Positions 53,257 through 62,844 of a stretch of 64,000 nt of DNA are shown one piece after another; within the stretch, counting starts at the first letter, position 1, and each line of letters begins with the position of its first letter. The stretch covers positions 1 to 64,000 of the forward strand of contig CAVUKN010000003.1 in the NCBI GenBank assembly GCA_963742105.1, given 5' to 3'. A program made the translations under genes and the position numbers. The notes under the pieces are model-generated. The model worked only from the letters and a program-made list of their open reading frames with translations. It was not told where the DNA came from and made no database searches. This stretch comes from Gp6-AA40 sp963742105. Its GTDB lineage: Bacteria > Acidobacteriota > Vicinamibacteria > Vicinamibacterales > UBA2999.

Positions 53257-56216
53257 CGTAGTCCTTCCGGCACACCGAGGGGTAGGCGCAGTACCGGCAG
53301 ATCATTTCGTCATGCGGACGCGGCGGAAACACACCCCCGGCGATGCCGTCGAGCACGTCGAAGAGGCGCGCGCGGGCATCCGCCAGCGCCGACGATCCGT
53401 CGCTGCCGGACTTGACGACGGGTACGACCGTGCGCTTCCCGCTGAAGGCCACGTACGCAGCCTCGTCGACCTCCCAGCGTGTGCCGTCCCGCTCCGTGAG
53501 CCGCTCCTGCGCGCAGAGCGCGTAAATCGGCACCTGCAGTGCCCTGCGCGGATTCGGACCCGAGCCCGACTTGTAGTCGATCACGCGAAGCCGCCGGCCA
53601 TCCAGCAGGTCGATGCGGTCTGCCACGCCCTTGAGCGCAACACGTCGGTCAAGACTGCCGATGGTGAACTCCCCCTCGAGGCGGAACTCGAGCAGCCGCT
53701 CGCGTACTTCGACTGGCCGCGTCGCCTCGATGCCAAGCACGACGTCGACAATGCCGACCGAGATAGCCGATCCGAACAGCCGGCTGCGTTCGATGGCGGC
53801 ATCGGCGTCGGGCAGTTTCGCCAGCAATGGCTCGGCAACCTCGCGGAACAGGGCCCGGGCCGGCTCGATGCGGGCTGTCGTGATCGTGCCGTGCCCCGAC
53901 GCATCCCACGCTTCGAAAAACCGCTGAAACACCTCGTGGATGAAGCGTCCGCGCGCCCGCGGCGACAGCGTCGATTCGTCTTCCGGCGCTTCTTCGAGCC
54001 GGAGGACGTCGGCAGCGAAGAACTTGAACGGACAGTCCTGATATCGCTCGAGCGCGCTCAGCGAGTACGCGGGCATGGTGTCGCCGGGGCTGGTCCGCGA
54101 GCCCCGGCCTACAACGCTATCCCCAGAACCCCGGCCTACAGCGCTATCTTCGGAGCCCGTGGCGACGACGACGTCCGCTTCGACCAAGGAGCCGACGGAC
54201 CCCGCCAGGCGGAGTTGTTCGAAATCGAAAACCGGTGTGGGCGGAAGGCTCAATACCAGCGGACTGCAGGCCGGCGCGTTCCACTTCTTCCATGAGCAGA
54301 GACGGGCTGACGATCGCGTCCGCCTCGAGGCTGAATGTCGAGAGGAGGACATGCTGTCGTGGCAGGCGCAGCAGATCGAGGAACGCCGATCGTGCCCCGT
54401 CGAGCCGGTCGGCGTCGGAAGGCCAGCCGAGATCGCGAAGCACGGTTGCCGTATAAAAGATGTTGCGTCGCGGGCGCTCGGGCCATTCACCATCGACGAG
54501 ACCAGCCAGTTGCACGTCGTCGAACGTTCCATAGAGGGCGCTTGCCGCATCGACAATGTGAACACCGGATTCGCCGGTCCGCGGCTGAAACGTCTGGCCT
54601 TCGATCCAGCGGCGGACGAGCGCTGCGACGTGATCGAATTCGACCGGGCGGTCATCGAACCGTGTGTGCGCCTGTTCGAGCGCCAGCAGCGTGCCCAGCA
54701 CGGCGCCCCGGGCGCGCAACTGGCGCGGGCGCATCGATTCGTCGGCAGGCAACCGCTCGTGCGCTCGGACGAACGTCAGCAGCAATCGGAGATGCTGCGC
54801 GACCGCAGCCGGGCCCCGAAGCGGCGTCAGTTCCCTGACGATATGGAGCGCGGGCACAGCGGCGCGCAGCGCCCGTGCCAGGACGCCGCGTTCGGGCGTC
54901 TGCTCCTGCCACGACGCGACGAGTCGTTCGAGACTGTCAAGGTCACCCAGGTATCCCGCTTCCGCCAGGGCGCGATCGAGAGCCGACACGTCGTAGCGCG
55001 ACACGGTCGCCTCACCATCGACGAAGCGGAAGTGCGGTGACTGAAGCAACGCGATGAGCGCCTGCCTGCCGAAGTTGCTGCTGATGGCGGAGAACACGAG
55101 ATCCAATGCGGCGGCAAACGGCTCCGCCGCCAGTGGGAGGGTGTCGAACAACTGGCATGGGAGGCCCGCGGACCGGAGCACCTCCCTGGCGACGTAGACA
55201 TAGGGCAGCGGCTGCTGCACGACGAGCGCGGCACCGTCCAGACGGGCGTGCGTCGTGCGCGCGGCGTGCTTGACGCGACGCGCAAACAACCCCACTTCTT
55301 CCTCACGATCGCGCGCGACGTGAAGAATCGGCGTCCGTCCGGACGGCGCGACGGGCCGCTCCGGGGCGGGGGGAACGAGCAGTATCGGTTCGCCCGTAGT
55401 CGCCTGCTCGTCCGCACGTACCTCGCGAATGCCAGGCAGCAGCACGTGCATCCGCTCGTGCGGAGCGCCTGCCAATCGCGTGTCGGTGGTGACGATGTCG
55501 AGTGACACCAGGCCGGGTATTCTCGTCAGCAGATCCCAATCACCCGGATAGAGACCGTACGGGTCGAAGGCACGGTCACCCACCGTGACGATGACGTGCT
55601 GCCAGGGCCGTGACGGGAGGTCCGTAAGCAGAAGCGCGCGAAGGGAGTGTTCGTCCGCCCCAGCCGCCGCGACGCGCTGTTCGAAGTCCCGGTAGGCCGC
55701 CGCAAGGAAGCGGGTCTGGCGGACGAGGCGTGCGGCGCCACGATCGTACTCGGCACCAGGCTCGAGCCGGTCGAGTGCGCGGCGTTCGAAGTCGCCGATC
55801 GAATTCCGATGCCAGCGCAGCTCGTCGTAGAAGCGCAGCATCTCGGCAACGAGGCCGGGTCGCAGATTGAACGGCGGCTGATATCCAGACGTCGCTGCCG
55901 ATCGGGCCGCCACGCCCAGCAGCACTTCGCGCTCGGCGTCGGTCAGGCGTCGCGGGCCCGAAGGCAATCTATCGGCTAGCCGCGTGGTCAGTTCCGCCCG
56001 GGTCACGAATTCGGGCAGCGCTGCCGCGCCGGGAGTGGTCAGGCGCGCGTCCTCGATGGTCCGCAGCAGGTGCGCGGCAGCGGCACGGGTCGGCACGACC
56101 ACGAGGCGGTTCCGGATCTCGGACAATGACCCGTCGCAGGCAAGGGTCGTCACACGGTCGCGGAAGGCCGCAGGCGTCGCCGCCCGGACCAGCCGCGCGT
56201 CTCGCGGAGTAATCAC
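53243..56216 (-). CDS. AddB-like helicase/nuclease with Fe-S nuclease domain, frameshifted
   Basis: About 990 aa when repaired. The N-terminal half lacks Walker A (RLVVVPTRAAAAHLLRTIE) as in many AddB proteins. The C-terminal PD-(D/E)XK nuclease has RARGRFIHEVFQRFF, LRVIDYKSGSG, and Cys ligands in YQDCPFKFF and CRYCAYPSVC, which fit an AddB-type 4Fe-4S staple. Near 54238 one base is missing between GIEPSAHT and PVFDFEQL. Just after that, residues DSAVGRGSGDSVVGRGS come from a REP-like insert. GTG start at 56216 overlaps the upstream stop by 4 bp (GTGA). Confidence 0.8.
54080..54160 (+). repeat. 27-bp REP-like repeat inside the addB-like gene
   Basis: CCCCGGCCTACA occurs at 54102 and 54129 (27-bp period), preceded by the hairpin GGGGCT...AGCCCC (54086-54105). 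The GGCCTACA end and the CTGGTCC block match the intergenic element at 36521-36562. On the minus strand it encodes VGRGSGDSVVGRGS, between the helicase and nuclease parts. Confidence 0.78.
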
Positions 56217-57602
56217 TTCAGCCGGGGGATCTCGAGAAGGGTTTGCAGGTCCGCCTGCGCGCGCGAGAGGAGCATCAGCGATCCGGCCGCTGCCGAGGAT
56301 GCGGTCCATGCGGTCGATACGTTGCCCGTCGACACGGCGTCGTACCGCGCGGCCGTGGCATTTTCGGCAAATCGCCATGCACCGACGAGCAGCTCATGAG
56401 TGCTCCTCAGGTCGGGCGGAATGTCGAGCCGCTGCAGTCGATCGGCGCCGCCGGCGAGCCGCTTCCTCAACGCGAGCAGGCGTGTCGGGAGCCGGACCGT
56501 CGAGACTCCGGATGGCTTCGAGCTGCGCCTGCGCCTTGACCAGCTGCATCATCTTCGGTCCGACCCGGCGCTGATAGTCCTGATACGCCCGGCGCCGCAC
56601 GAGCCACTGATCGCGAAGGAGGCGGAGACGCTGCGCGTCAGCGAGCTGGGCTTCGAGCGCCGCGCGCAGCGCCTGCACGGTCTCCGGCCGTTCGCCACCG
56701 AGTTTGCGATCTTCCACGGCCACCTGAGCGAGCACACGTTCGACATCGGCGGCACGGGCCGCTTCGGCCGCTCGCGAGGCGTCCGCGGTGAGGCGCTGTG
56801 ACATCCGTGAATACTTCGCGTCGACTTCCTTCTCGTGACCGAGCCGGGCGTTGATCGCGTTTCGCATCGACGTCGCGTCGGCTGGCGCCACTGTGGCTGA
56901 CGACTCTTCCAACAGCGACAACGCCGCATGCAGCAGCGCCACTCGATCGGCGGCGCGTGGCATCAAGCCGGCCACATGCACGAGTTGTGCGACCTGGCCG
57001 GCCGGCGGCGGCATCTCCTTGGGCAAGTCCCTGGGAAGATCTTCGGACGTCGCAACCAACGCGAGATCGAACCGCGACACCGGCTCGCCGCGCAGCCCCG
57101 CGATCGCCGAGTCGATGATCGCGAGGATGTCGCGGACCTCGGATTCCCGATAGTGATAATGCTCCTGCGGCCACTTGGCGAGGACGTCATGTGCCTGCTG
57201 CGCCAGCGCCAGCGCCCGGGGGCGATCGGTCGAGAGGGCGATGTCGTTGAGAACGCGCGCGACTTCGTCGCTGAGCTGGGCGAAGTCCTCGTCGCCGCGG
57301 GTGGACGCGTAATGGTCGGCTCGAGCAGCGTCGCTATAGCGATCGGTACGCTTCCAGTCCACCTTCAGGGCTGGAAGTGTCACCAGCTGCAGGCGTGGTT
57401 CGTCACCCGCTTGACCCACCGCCATCGAGAAAATCACGTCGTCGCCCACGCGGGCGTACTCGCCGTAGCTGAGGACGTCCGACCCATCGGTCAGGAAAAT
57501 CCTGAACAGGGTCGGCGCAGCCTCGGCGGCCCGCAGCGGCAGCGCGAGCGATGCGACAACGAAGATACGAAGCAGCCAGCGCATGCCGGGAACCGCAGTC
57601 AT
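56213..57602 (-). CDS. Exported helical protein of unknown function, frameshifted
   Basis: A signal peptide (RWLLRIFVVASLALPLRAAEA) is followed by a helix-rich domain: YGEYARVGDDVIFSM, LALAQQAHDVLAKWPQEHY and RRRAYQDYQRRVGPKMMQLVKAQ. A shift near 56480 sends the frame away; the proper end (LALRKRLAGGADRLQRLDIPP, ending LLEIPRLK) is in the next frame and stops at 56213, overlapping addB by 4 bp. About 462 aa in all. Secreted and coiled-coil-like, it is an odd operon partner for a DNA-repair enzyme. Start ATG 57602 or 57584. Confidence 0.65.
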
Positions 57603-57817
57603 TGTAAGCACTGTGGAAAACCTGTCGATGAGCGGTGCAAAACCTGTGGAGATCCTGCTGACCGAAATATTTTGTTGCCGAAGATCGGCCGGGATCACGC
57701 GGTTGCGGCGCTGTGGACGCAGCCTTCGCGATCCGCTTCGCTTGATCACTGCGCGGGGACACATACAATCAACCCCGCTTTCAACCGCTTCCAAACCTCT
57801 CACGGACAACTAAACAC

Positions 57818-58054
57818 GTGACCGTTCACCGCTTCCAAGAAACGATCGGCGGGCGTCTGTACCAGATTGACGTGACGCCCGTCGGGAATCGCTGGCGCGC
57901 GCAGCTGCACCGGACTCTGGGCATGCCCACCGCGATGATGCCGTTCTACGGGCAGACACCCGACGCGGCCGCGCACCAGCTGACGCACTGGCTCGAGCTC
58001 GCCTACGAGCGGGCCCAGGCACCGTCGCCGGCTCGCTCGTTCACGACTCTATAG
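57818..58054 (+). CDS. Hypothetical protein (78 aa)
   Basis: GTG start at 57818: MTVHRFQETIGGRLYQIDVTPVGNRWRAQL, a beta-hairpin-like start, then TPDAAAHQLTHWLELAYER, a helix. No family recognised, but composition and a conserved-looking fold suggest a real gene. It is divergent from the exported protein gene, with 215 bp between. Confidence 0.55.
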   Translation: MTVHRFQETIGGRLYQIDVTPVGNRWRAQLHRTLGMPTAMMPFYGQTPDAAAHQLTHWLELAYERAQAPSPARSFTTL

Positions 58055-58247
58055 CTTATCGGTGACAGCGCAGGTCCTCATGACCGCGCTGCCGCAGACT
58101 CCAGGAGACTCTATCGGCCGGCGCGGTCAGAACGACGCGTCGGCCAACAATCGCGGCCACTCCCGGCCGCTCCGCGCCGCGAGCTATGGACGCGGTTGCG
58201 GCTATTCCGGCCGGTCGGTTACGATGGAGTGCTCATCCAGTTGAGAA

Positions 58248-58323
58248 GGGCCTGTGGCGCAGTTGGGAGCGCGCCTGAATGGCATTCAGGAGGTCACCGG
58301 TTCGAACCCGGTCAGGTCCACCA
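58248..58323 (+). tRNA. tRNA-Ala (GGC anticodon)
   Basis: A 76-nt cloverleaf: acceptor stem GGGCCTG with CAGGTCC and encoded ACCA end; D arm GGCGCAGTTGGGAGCGC; anticodon stem CCTGA/TCAGG with loop ATGGCAT, anticodon GGC (Ala); T arm CCGGTTCGAACCCGG. A 120-bp tandem array begins one base after the CCA. Confidence 0.93.
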
Positions 58324-58324
58324 T

Positions 58325-58804
58325 CCTTCGCTCAGAAAGCCATGCGAAGGCTGTCGCGCCGTAGCGGCAACGCCGCGTAGGCGGACGTCCAGCTGCGCCC
58401 GGCTTTTCGGAGCTTCGGCTCGGCAAGCCATCGGCACCTATGCGCCTTCGCTCAGAAAGCCCTGCGAAGGCTGTCGCGCCGTAGCGGCAACGCCGCGTAG
58501 GCGGACGTCCAGCTGCGCCCGGCTTTTCGGAGCGTCGGCTCGGCAAGCCATCGGCACCTATGCGCCTTCGCTCAGAAAGCCCTGCGAAGGCTGTCGCGCC
58601 GTAGCGGCAACGCCGCGTAGGCGGACGTCCAGCTGCGCCCGGCTTTTCGGAGCGTCGGCTCGGCAAGCCATCGGCACCTATGCGCCTTCGCTCAGAAAGC
58701 CATGCGAAGGCTGTCGCGCCGTAGCGGCAACGCCGCGTAGGCGGACGTCCAGCTGCCCCCGGCTTTTCGGAGCTTCGGCTCGGCAAGCCATCGGCACCTA
58801 CGCT
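58325..58804. repeat. 120-bp tandem repeat, four copies, next to tRNA-Ala
   Basis: Copies start at 58325, 58445, 58565 and 58685 and differ at only a few positions. Each contains GCCTTCGC ... GCGAAGGC (a hairpin with a short loop) and GC-rich inverted stretches. A partial fifth copy (TGAAGGCTGTC) follows. The six-frame coding potential through the array is an artefact of the 120-bp (divisible by 3) period. Between the array and 58969 lie only remnants. Confidence 0.92.
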
Positions 58805-58969
58805 GAAGGCTGTCTTCCGCGACTGCCAAGTCAGCCACAACCTCGCAGATTTCGAGCAGTGCTTCCTTGAAGAAGTGGCAGAACCTGCCTTCTCGACCCG
58901 AAGCGACGCTACCCATCTACGCTCTTTGAGAAGCATTCACGGATCGCGACTTGCTCGGCCAGTTCGGTC

Positions 58970-59223
58970 GTGGACGAGCCCAAGCGATTCGTTTACGTGC
59001 TCAGGAATCTCGAAAAGCAGCCGCGTTACTACGTTGGTCTCACCGCGAATGTTGCTGGAAGACTCACGTGGCACAACTCAGGCCGGTGTCATATACAGCG
59101 AGGTACCGGCCCTGGCGTCTACACGTTTCGATTGAATTCAGTGATCAGGAACACGCCTCCGGCTTCGAGCGCTACCTGAAGTCAGGCTCCGGCCGCGCGT
59201 TCGCCAAGCGTCATTTCGACTAG
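58970..59223 (+). CDS. GIY-YIG nuclease family protein, frameshifted
   Basis: A short UvrC-like GIY-YIG domain: VYVLRNLEKQPRYYVGLTANVAGRL (the Y-V-L ... Y-V-G motif) and, after a one-base shift near 59090, TARYRPWRLHVSIEFSD and FERYLKSGSGRAFAKRHFD. About 84 aa, the usual size for the stand-alone YhbQ-like group. GTG start at 58970. Catalytic Arg (in AGRLTWHN) and Glu (FERYLKSG) are visible. The shift may be an indel error. Confidence 0.72.
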
Positions 59224-59584
59224 GTCACAATGAGCGATCCGTGCTTGCCCGTGGTGCGGATGCGGTCAGGGCCCACGTCGGACGGGGGCCCTTGTCGCGC
59301 GGGAAAGACCTGCCGGCCTGAGGCGTCCGCCGCCTTGAGAGGGCGCGTCCGTTGAGGCAGCGCTGTGTCGCGAATGTCGATCCGCCGACTCACCGCTCGA
59401 CGTGCGAGGGGACGCACGATATGGACGGCTGCTCCTTCGCCAACCGGCGCTCAGGATGTTCCTGCTGATGACGCGGACGACGTGAACGCGCAGTTGCGGA
59501 AGTTCCAGCTCGCGCCGCGTCCCCGGGCGAGGTATAAGGGTGACGCGGACCGTTTCAGGTCCACGTTGACGCGGGTAAAACGAG
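59224..59584. other. Intergenic, no supported gene
   Basis: This 361-bp stretch between GIY-YIG and DUF2235 holds no frame with a recognisable motif. A minus-strand fragment (RQVFPARQGPPSDVGPDRI, about 59235-59310) looks protein-like but has no start and no family. Confidence 0.4.
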
Positions 59585-60776
59585 ATGGCGTTGTACGCAT
59601 TCGACGGCACGTGGAACGAAGCCAAGACGACCGAGGATCCCAGCTATCAGAACACCAACGTCGTCCGGTTCTTCAACGCGTACGCGAAGAACACCCCCCC
59701 GGGATCGAATTTCTACGTCGCCGGTGTGGGGACGCGCTTCGACGTCATCGGCCGCGTGCTCGGTGGCGCGTTCGGCCTCGGCGAGTTGCCGCGCATCAAG
59801 GAAGCCTACGCCCATCTGTGTCGGGCCTGGGCCAGCGGCGACACCGCAATCGACGTCGTCGGCTTCAGCCGTGGTGCAGCGACGACGCTGGATTTCTGCC
59901 ACCACGTCAGGGAGCGGGGCATCCGACATCCGGACACCGATGAACTCATCGAGCCCGAACCTCAGATCCGGTTCCTTGGCGTGTGGGACGTCGTGGCCGC
60001 GTTCGGCCTCGCCAACCTCGGGAACGAAGTCCTCAACATCGGCCACCACCTGTCGCTGCCGCAGAAGAACCTGAAGTTCTGCTTCCACGCGCTCGCCCTC
60101 GACGAGCGGCGCCTGTCGTTTCTGCCGACCCGGCTGCCCGGGGCGTGCGAAGTCTGGTTCCGCGGCGTGCATTCCGATATCGGCGGCGGCAACGGGAACC
60201 GCGGATTGAACGACATCACCCTGCGGTGGATGTTCACGGAAGGCGCAGGCATCCGGCCTGCCGGTCACCGACGCGGACGTGGCTGCGCTGCAGCCCCAAG
60301 TCACGGAGCCGAAGCCGGCGAAAAAGCTTCCGGTCCCAGTCCGGGCAATCTCGTCAACGGACCGGCGGCACTACACGGTGACTGATTTGGAAGGCTGGAC
60401 CAGTCCGCCAGCGACCTGCCCCGTCGAAGCGGAGAGTGACGAGCGCAAGGCGTCTCCGGTCGGCGCGTCGGGCATCGAGCTGTTGCCGGTGGAGGTGCGG
60501 CGCCGCATTGCCGCCATGTGGGAGGCCGCCGACAAGGTCGCGCACGACGCCGAGTACAACCTCGATCACGTTCGCGCCTGGCTGCTGAACCTGATCGAGG
60601 GACGCGTCATCCTCGTGACCAACGAAGCCGAGCTCACGCAGGCGCGGGTCAACATCGGCGTGTTGATCAGCACGGCGGCGCAGAACGCGAAACGACGTGA
60701 CTTCCGCGTGCTGACCGAGTTCTTTCTGAACGAGGCGCTCTTCAGCCTGCCGCACCTGTTCCCCTTGCGGGACTGA
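59585..60776 (+). CDS. DUF2235 alpha/beta hydrolase (Tle1-like fold), frameshifted
   Basis: The N-terminal half is the DUF2235 catalytic domain (PF09994): ALYAFDGTWNE, the nucleophile in VVGFSRGAATT, and GVHSDIGGGNG. One base is off near 60238; the continuation KAQASGLPVTDADVAALQPQ and the C-terminal helical domain (VNIGVLISTAAQNAKRRDFR) are in the next frame, ending at 60776. About 396 aa. Tle1 members are type VI secretion phospholipases, but no T6SS gene is near, so it may act on the cell's own lipids or be an orphan. ATG at 59585. Confidence 0.78.
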
Positions 60777-60796
60777 TGTTGCGATGATCGTGGCGC

Positions 60797-60871
60797 GGAC
60801 CTGGTCAGGTCCGTGTCAGGCGAGCCTAACAAGGCTCGCCCCACGTCCGCGTCGCGAGGCTGAAGCCTCGC
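60797..60871. terminator. Three consecutive hairpins between convergent genes
   Basis: Perfect inverted repeats: GGACCTG/CAGGTCC at 60797-60812, GGCGAGCC/GGCTCGCC at 60819-60840 and GCGAGGC/GCCTCGC at 60854-60871. They lie between the convergent DUF2235 and cytochrome genes and could terminate both. No T-run follows. The middle hairpin is the extragenic relative of the coding array at 14993-15165. Confidence 0.6.
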
Positions 60872-60884
60872 CCTACAACTCGCC

Positions 60885-62351
60885 CTACAGCGTCTTCATG
60901 TACTCGAGCAGCGCCTGCTTGTCCTCGGCCGACAGCGTCGTTCCGTAGGTATGCCCGGCGTTGCTGTTCCCCGGCCGCGACACGTCGAGGCGCGTGCCGA
61001 TACGTTCCGCCTCGCTGCCGTCGGACACCCAGCCCACTTTCACGGCGTCGAACAGATCGAGCCCCCGCCAGAACTGCTTCGGCCGCTGATCGACCGGCTC
61101 GAGGAGATCGGCAAGCGTCGGGACCGAGCCGTTGTGCAGGTAGGGCGCGGTCAGCCAGATGCCGTCGAGCGGCACGGCGGTGTAGCCGTTGGTCTTCTGG
61201 AATTTCGAGAACTTCCAGCTGTAGTCGTTGCCGTACGCGTTGTAGGCGGTGGCGGACGCCGCGGTCCACATGTCAAGGCGGTGCCGATCGGTACCGACCT
61301 CTTCGAGCGGTATCACGCTCCCGAAGCGCCGGCCGCCCTGTTCGTGGCACTCCGCGCACTGGGCCTTGTAGATCGGCGCGCCGGTTGCAGCGCGCGCCTG
61401 GTCAACGGGCAGCGGGTACTTCGGCGCCTGCAGTGAGCCGATATAGTTGAACACCCGGCGCAGGCTCGCCATCTTCCGCTTGTCAGTCTCGTTCCATTTC
61501 GCGTAGTCGCGCTCGACCCATTTCTGTGACGCCCCGTCGCCGAGCGCTGACGACTGCACGACTTCACGCAAGGTGGTGTTGAGGCCGTCCCAGTGGTAGG
61601 CCGTGCCCTCGCGGCGCGCCTCGTTCCAGAGCGGCATCATGTCCGAGTTCCCGATCGTGCTGTCGATCGGCTGCCGGAGAATGCCGAACTTGACCGGGTT
61701 GAACGGGTCGATACGTCCCCGGCCCCAGTCCGGGCGTCCGTCCATCCACGAATCGCGCTCCTGCAGCTGCAGCAGTGCCCGCTTCGTGCCCGGGATGATG
61801 GCGAACCGGTACAGCAGGCGATCCATGAACGACAGCCTCGTGTTCTTCGCGATCTCGTTCAGGATCGTCGTGGCGTCGAACCGCGGATCGGACGCGGAGC
61901 GAATCAGAAAACGCAGGTACTCCTGTTCGCCTGTTTGATGCGACGCCGCCGCGGGATAGATGGTGGGCACATCATCCGGAGCGGCGCGAAAGCTGGCGGT
62001 GTGGCACATGGCGCAGTTGATGCCCACCCTCGGAAAGCCCACCGTGACTTTCGAGAGGCCAATCGGCATCTCATGGCCGTCGCGCGCGAGCAGACCGACG
62101 GCCGCATACCCGCCGGGCGCCGGCAGGTATTCGGGAAAAATCCGCGGGAGCACGACCCAGATCCAGTAAGGAATGCCTTGATCGGGTTCCGTGCCGACGG
62201 AGCCATAGAGAAAGTGCTCCTCGTCGGACTCGAAGAACGGCGGATCTTCTTCCCGGAAGAACTGGTTGTAGACGAACAGGCCGCCGAGCGCGGCCAGCAG
62301 CACGAGCGTGCCGATCACGATGCGCTGACTGCGGGTGGTGAGGAACGCCAT
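60885..62351 (-). CDS. Dihaem c-type cytochrome, RoxA/cytochrome-peroxidase-like
   Basis: 488 aa. An N-terminal membrane anchor (IVIGTLVLLAALGGLFVYNQFF), then two haem sites, CAMCH (near 124) and CAECH (near 330), and motifs shared with rubber oxygenase-type and peroxidase-like dihaem proteins: GTDRHRLDMW, KTNGYTAVPLDGIWLTAPYLHNGSVPTLADLLEP and GHTYGT. It is presumably anchored at the membrane and faces the periplasm. Substrate unknown. The start at 62351 overlaps the upstream membrane gene (TGATG). Confidence 0.85.
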   Translation of the reverse strand: MAFLTTRSQRIVIGTLVLLAALGGLFVYNQFFREEDPPFFESDEEHFLYGSVGTEPDQGIPYWIWVVLPRIFPEYLPAPGGYAAVGLLARDGHEMPIGLSKVTVGFPRVGINCAMCHTASFRAAPDDVPTIYPAAASHQTGEQEYLRFLIRSASDPRFDATTILNEIAKNTRLSFMDRLLYRFAIIPGTKRALLQLQERDSWMDGRPDWGRGRIDPFNPVKFGILRQPIDSTIGNSDMMPLWNEARREGTAYHWDGLNTTLREVVQSSALGDGASQKWVERDYAKWNETDKRKMASLRRVFNYIGSLQAPKYPLPVDQARAATGAPIYKAQCAECHEQGGRRFGSVIPLEEVGTDRHRLDMWTAASATAYNAYGNDYSWKFSKFQKTNGYTAVPLDGIWLTAPYLHNGSVPTLADLLEPVDQRPKQFWRGLDLFDAVKVGWVSDGSEAERIGTRLDVSRPGNSNAGHTYGTTLSAEDKQALLEYMKTL

Positions 62352-62755
62352 CAGGATCTCCGGGGTGGGACGCCTGCCGCGCGGGTCGCCGCGAACAGCA
62401 GGGCCGCTTCGGGCACGAAGAACACCAGATCGAAATAGCCGAGCATGTGGTATTCGCGCGCCTGGAACAGCACGAAGAAGAGCACGCCGGCCAGCCGCGC
62501 GAACACGGACAGCCAGGCAACCAGGGTGTAGCGGAGCGGATCGAGGGCCGCGGGTACATAGAAGGCGCTCAGCAGGATCAGCAGCAACGCCGAGAACTGG
62601 GTCCAGAGCAGCGGATTGGTGACCGGAAGGTTGCTCATCTCCAGCAGCCGCGCCGGCATGAACAGTGTCGGTATCGCCAGCGCCAGGTTGGCGACGATGC
62701 CCACCCAGACCACACGCGAAAACCAGCGGGCTGCACTAGACGCAACTGACGACAT
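62351..62755 (-). CDS. Membrane protein (134 aa)
   Basis: Four hydrophobic segments (VVWVGIVANLALAIPTLFM, FSALLLILLSAFYVPAAL, LVAWLSVFARLAGVLFFVLF, LVFFVPEAALLFAATRAAGV). No family recognised. It lies between the two dihaem cytochrome genes, overlapping the downstream one, so it is probably part of the same functional unit. Confidence 0.7.
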   Translation of the reverse strand: MSSVASSAARWFSRVVWVGIVANLALAIPTLFMPARLLEMSNLPVTNPLLWTQFSALLLILLSAFYVPAALDPLRYTLVAWLSVFARLAGVLFFVLFQAREYHMLGYFDLVFFVPEAALLFAATRAAGVPPRRS

Positions 62756-62787
62756 CGCGGCCTTTCTCTAGGAAGAAAGCACGGTGT

Positions 62788-62825
62788 TGACTCCCAACTC
62801 CCAAAAGCCCAACTCCCAATAGCGC
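62788..62825. repeat. CCAACTCCCAA word array
   Basis: Two CCCAACTCCCAA-type words in the gap between the second cytochrome gene and the membrane gene. The same word builds the inverted array at 36574-36672, 26 kb away. Confidence 0.6.
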
Positions 62826-62844
62826 ACCGTTCTCGTCGGCATCG

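Noticed and set aside
58325..58804. A long repetitive protein or a CRISPR array at the 120-bp repeats
   Set aside because: The open frames exist only because the period is a multiple of three, in both directions. There are no unique spacers between short repeats, so it is not CRISPR.
59585..60776. Type VI secretion effector
   Set aside because: The DUF2235 fold matches Tle1, but no secretion gene, VgrG, PAAR or immunity gene is nearby.
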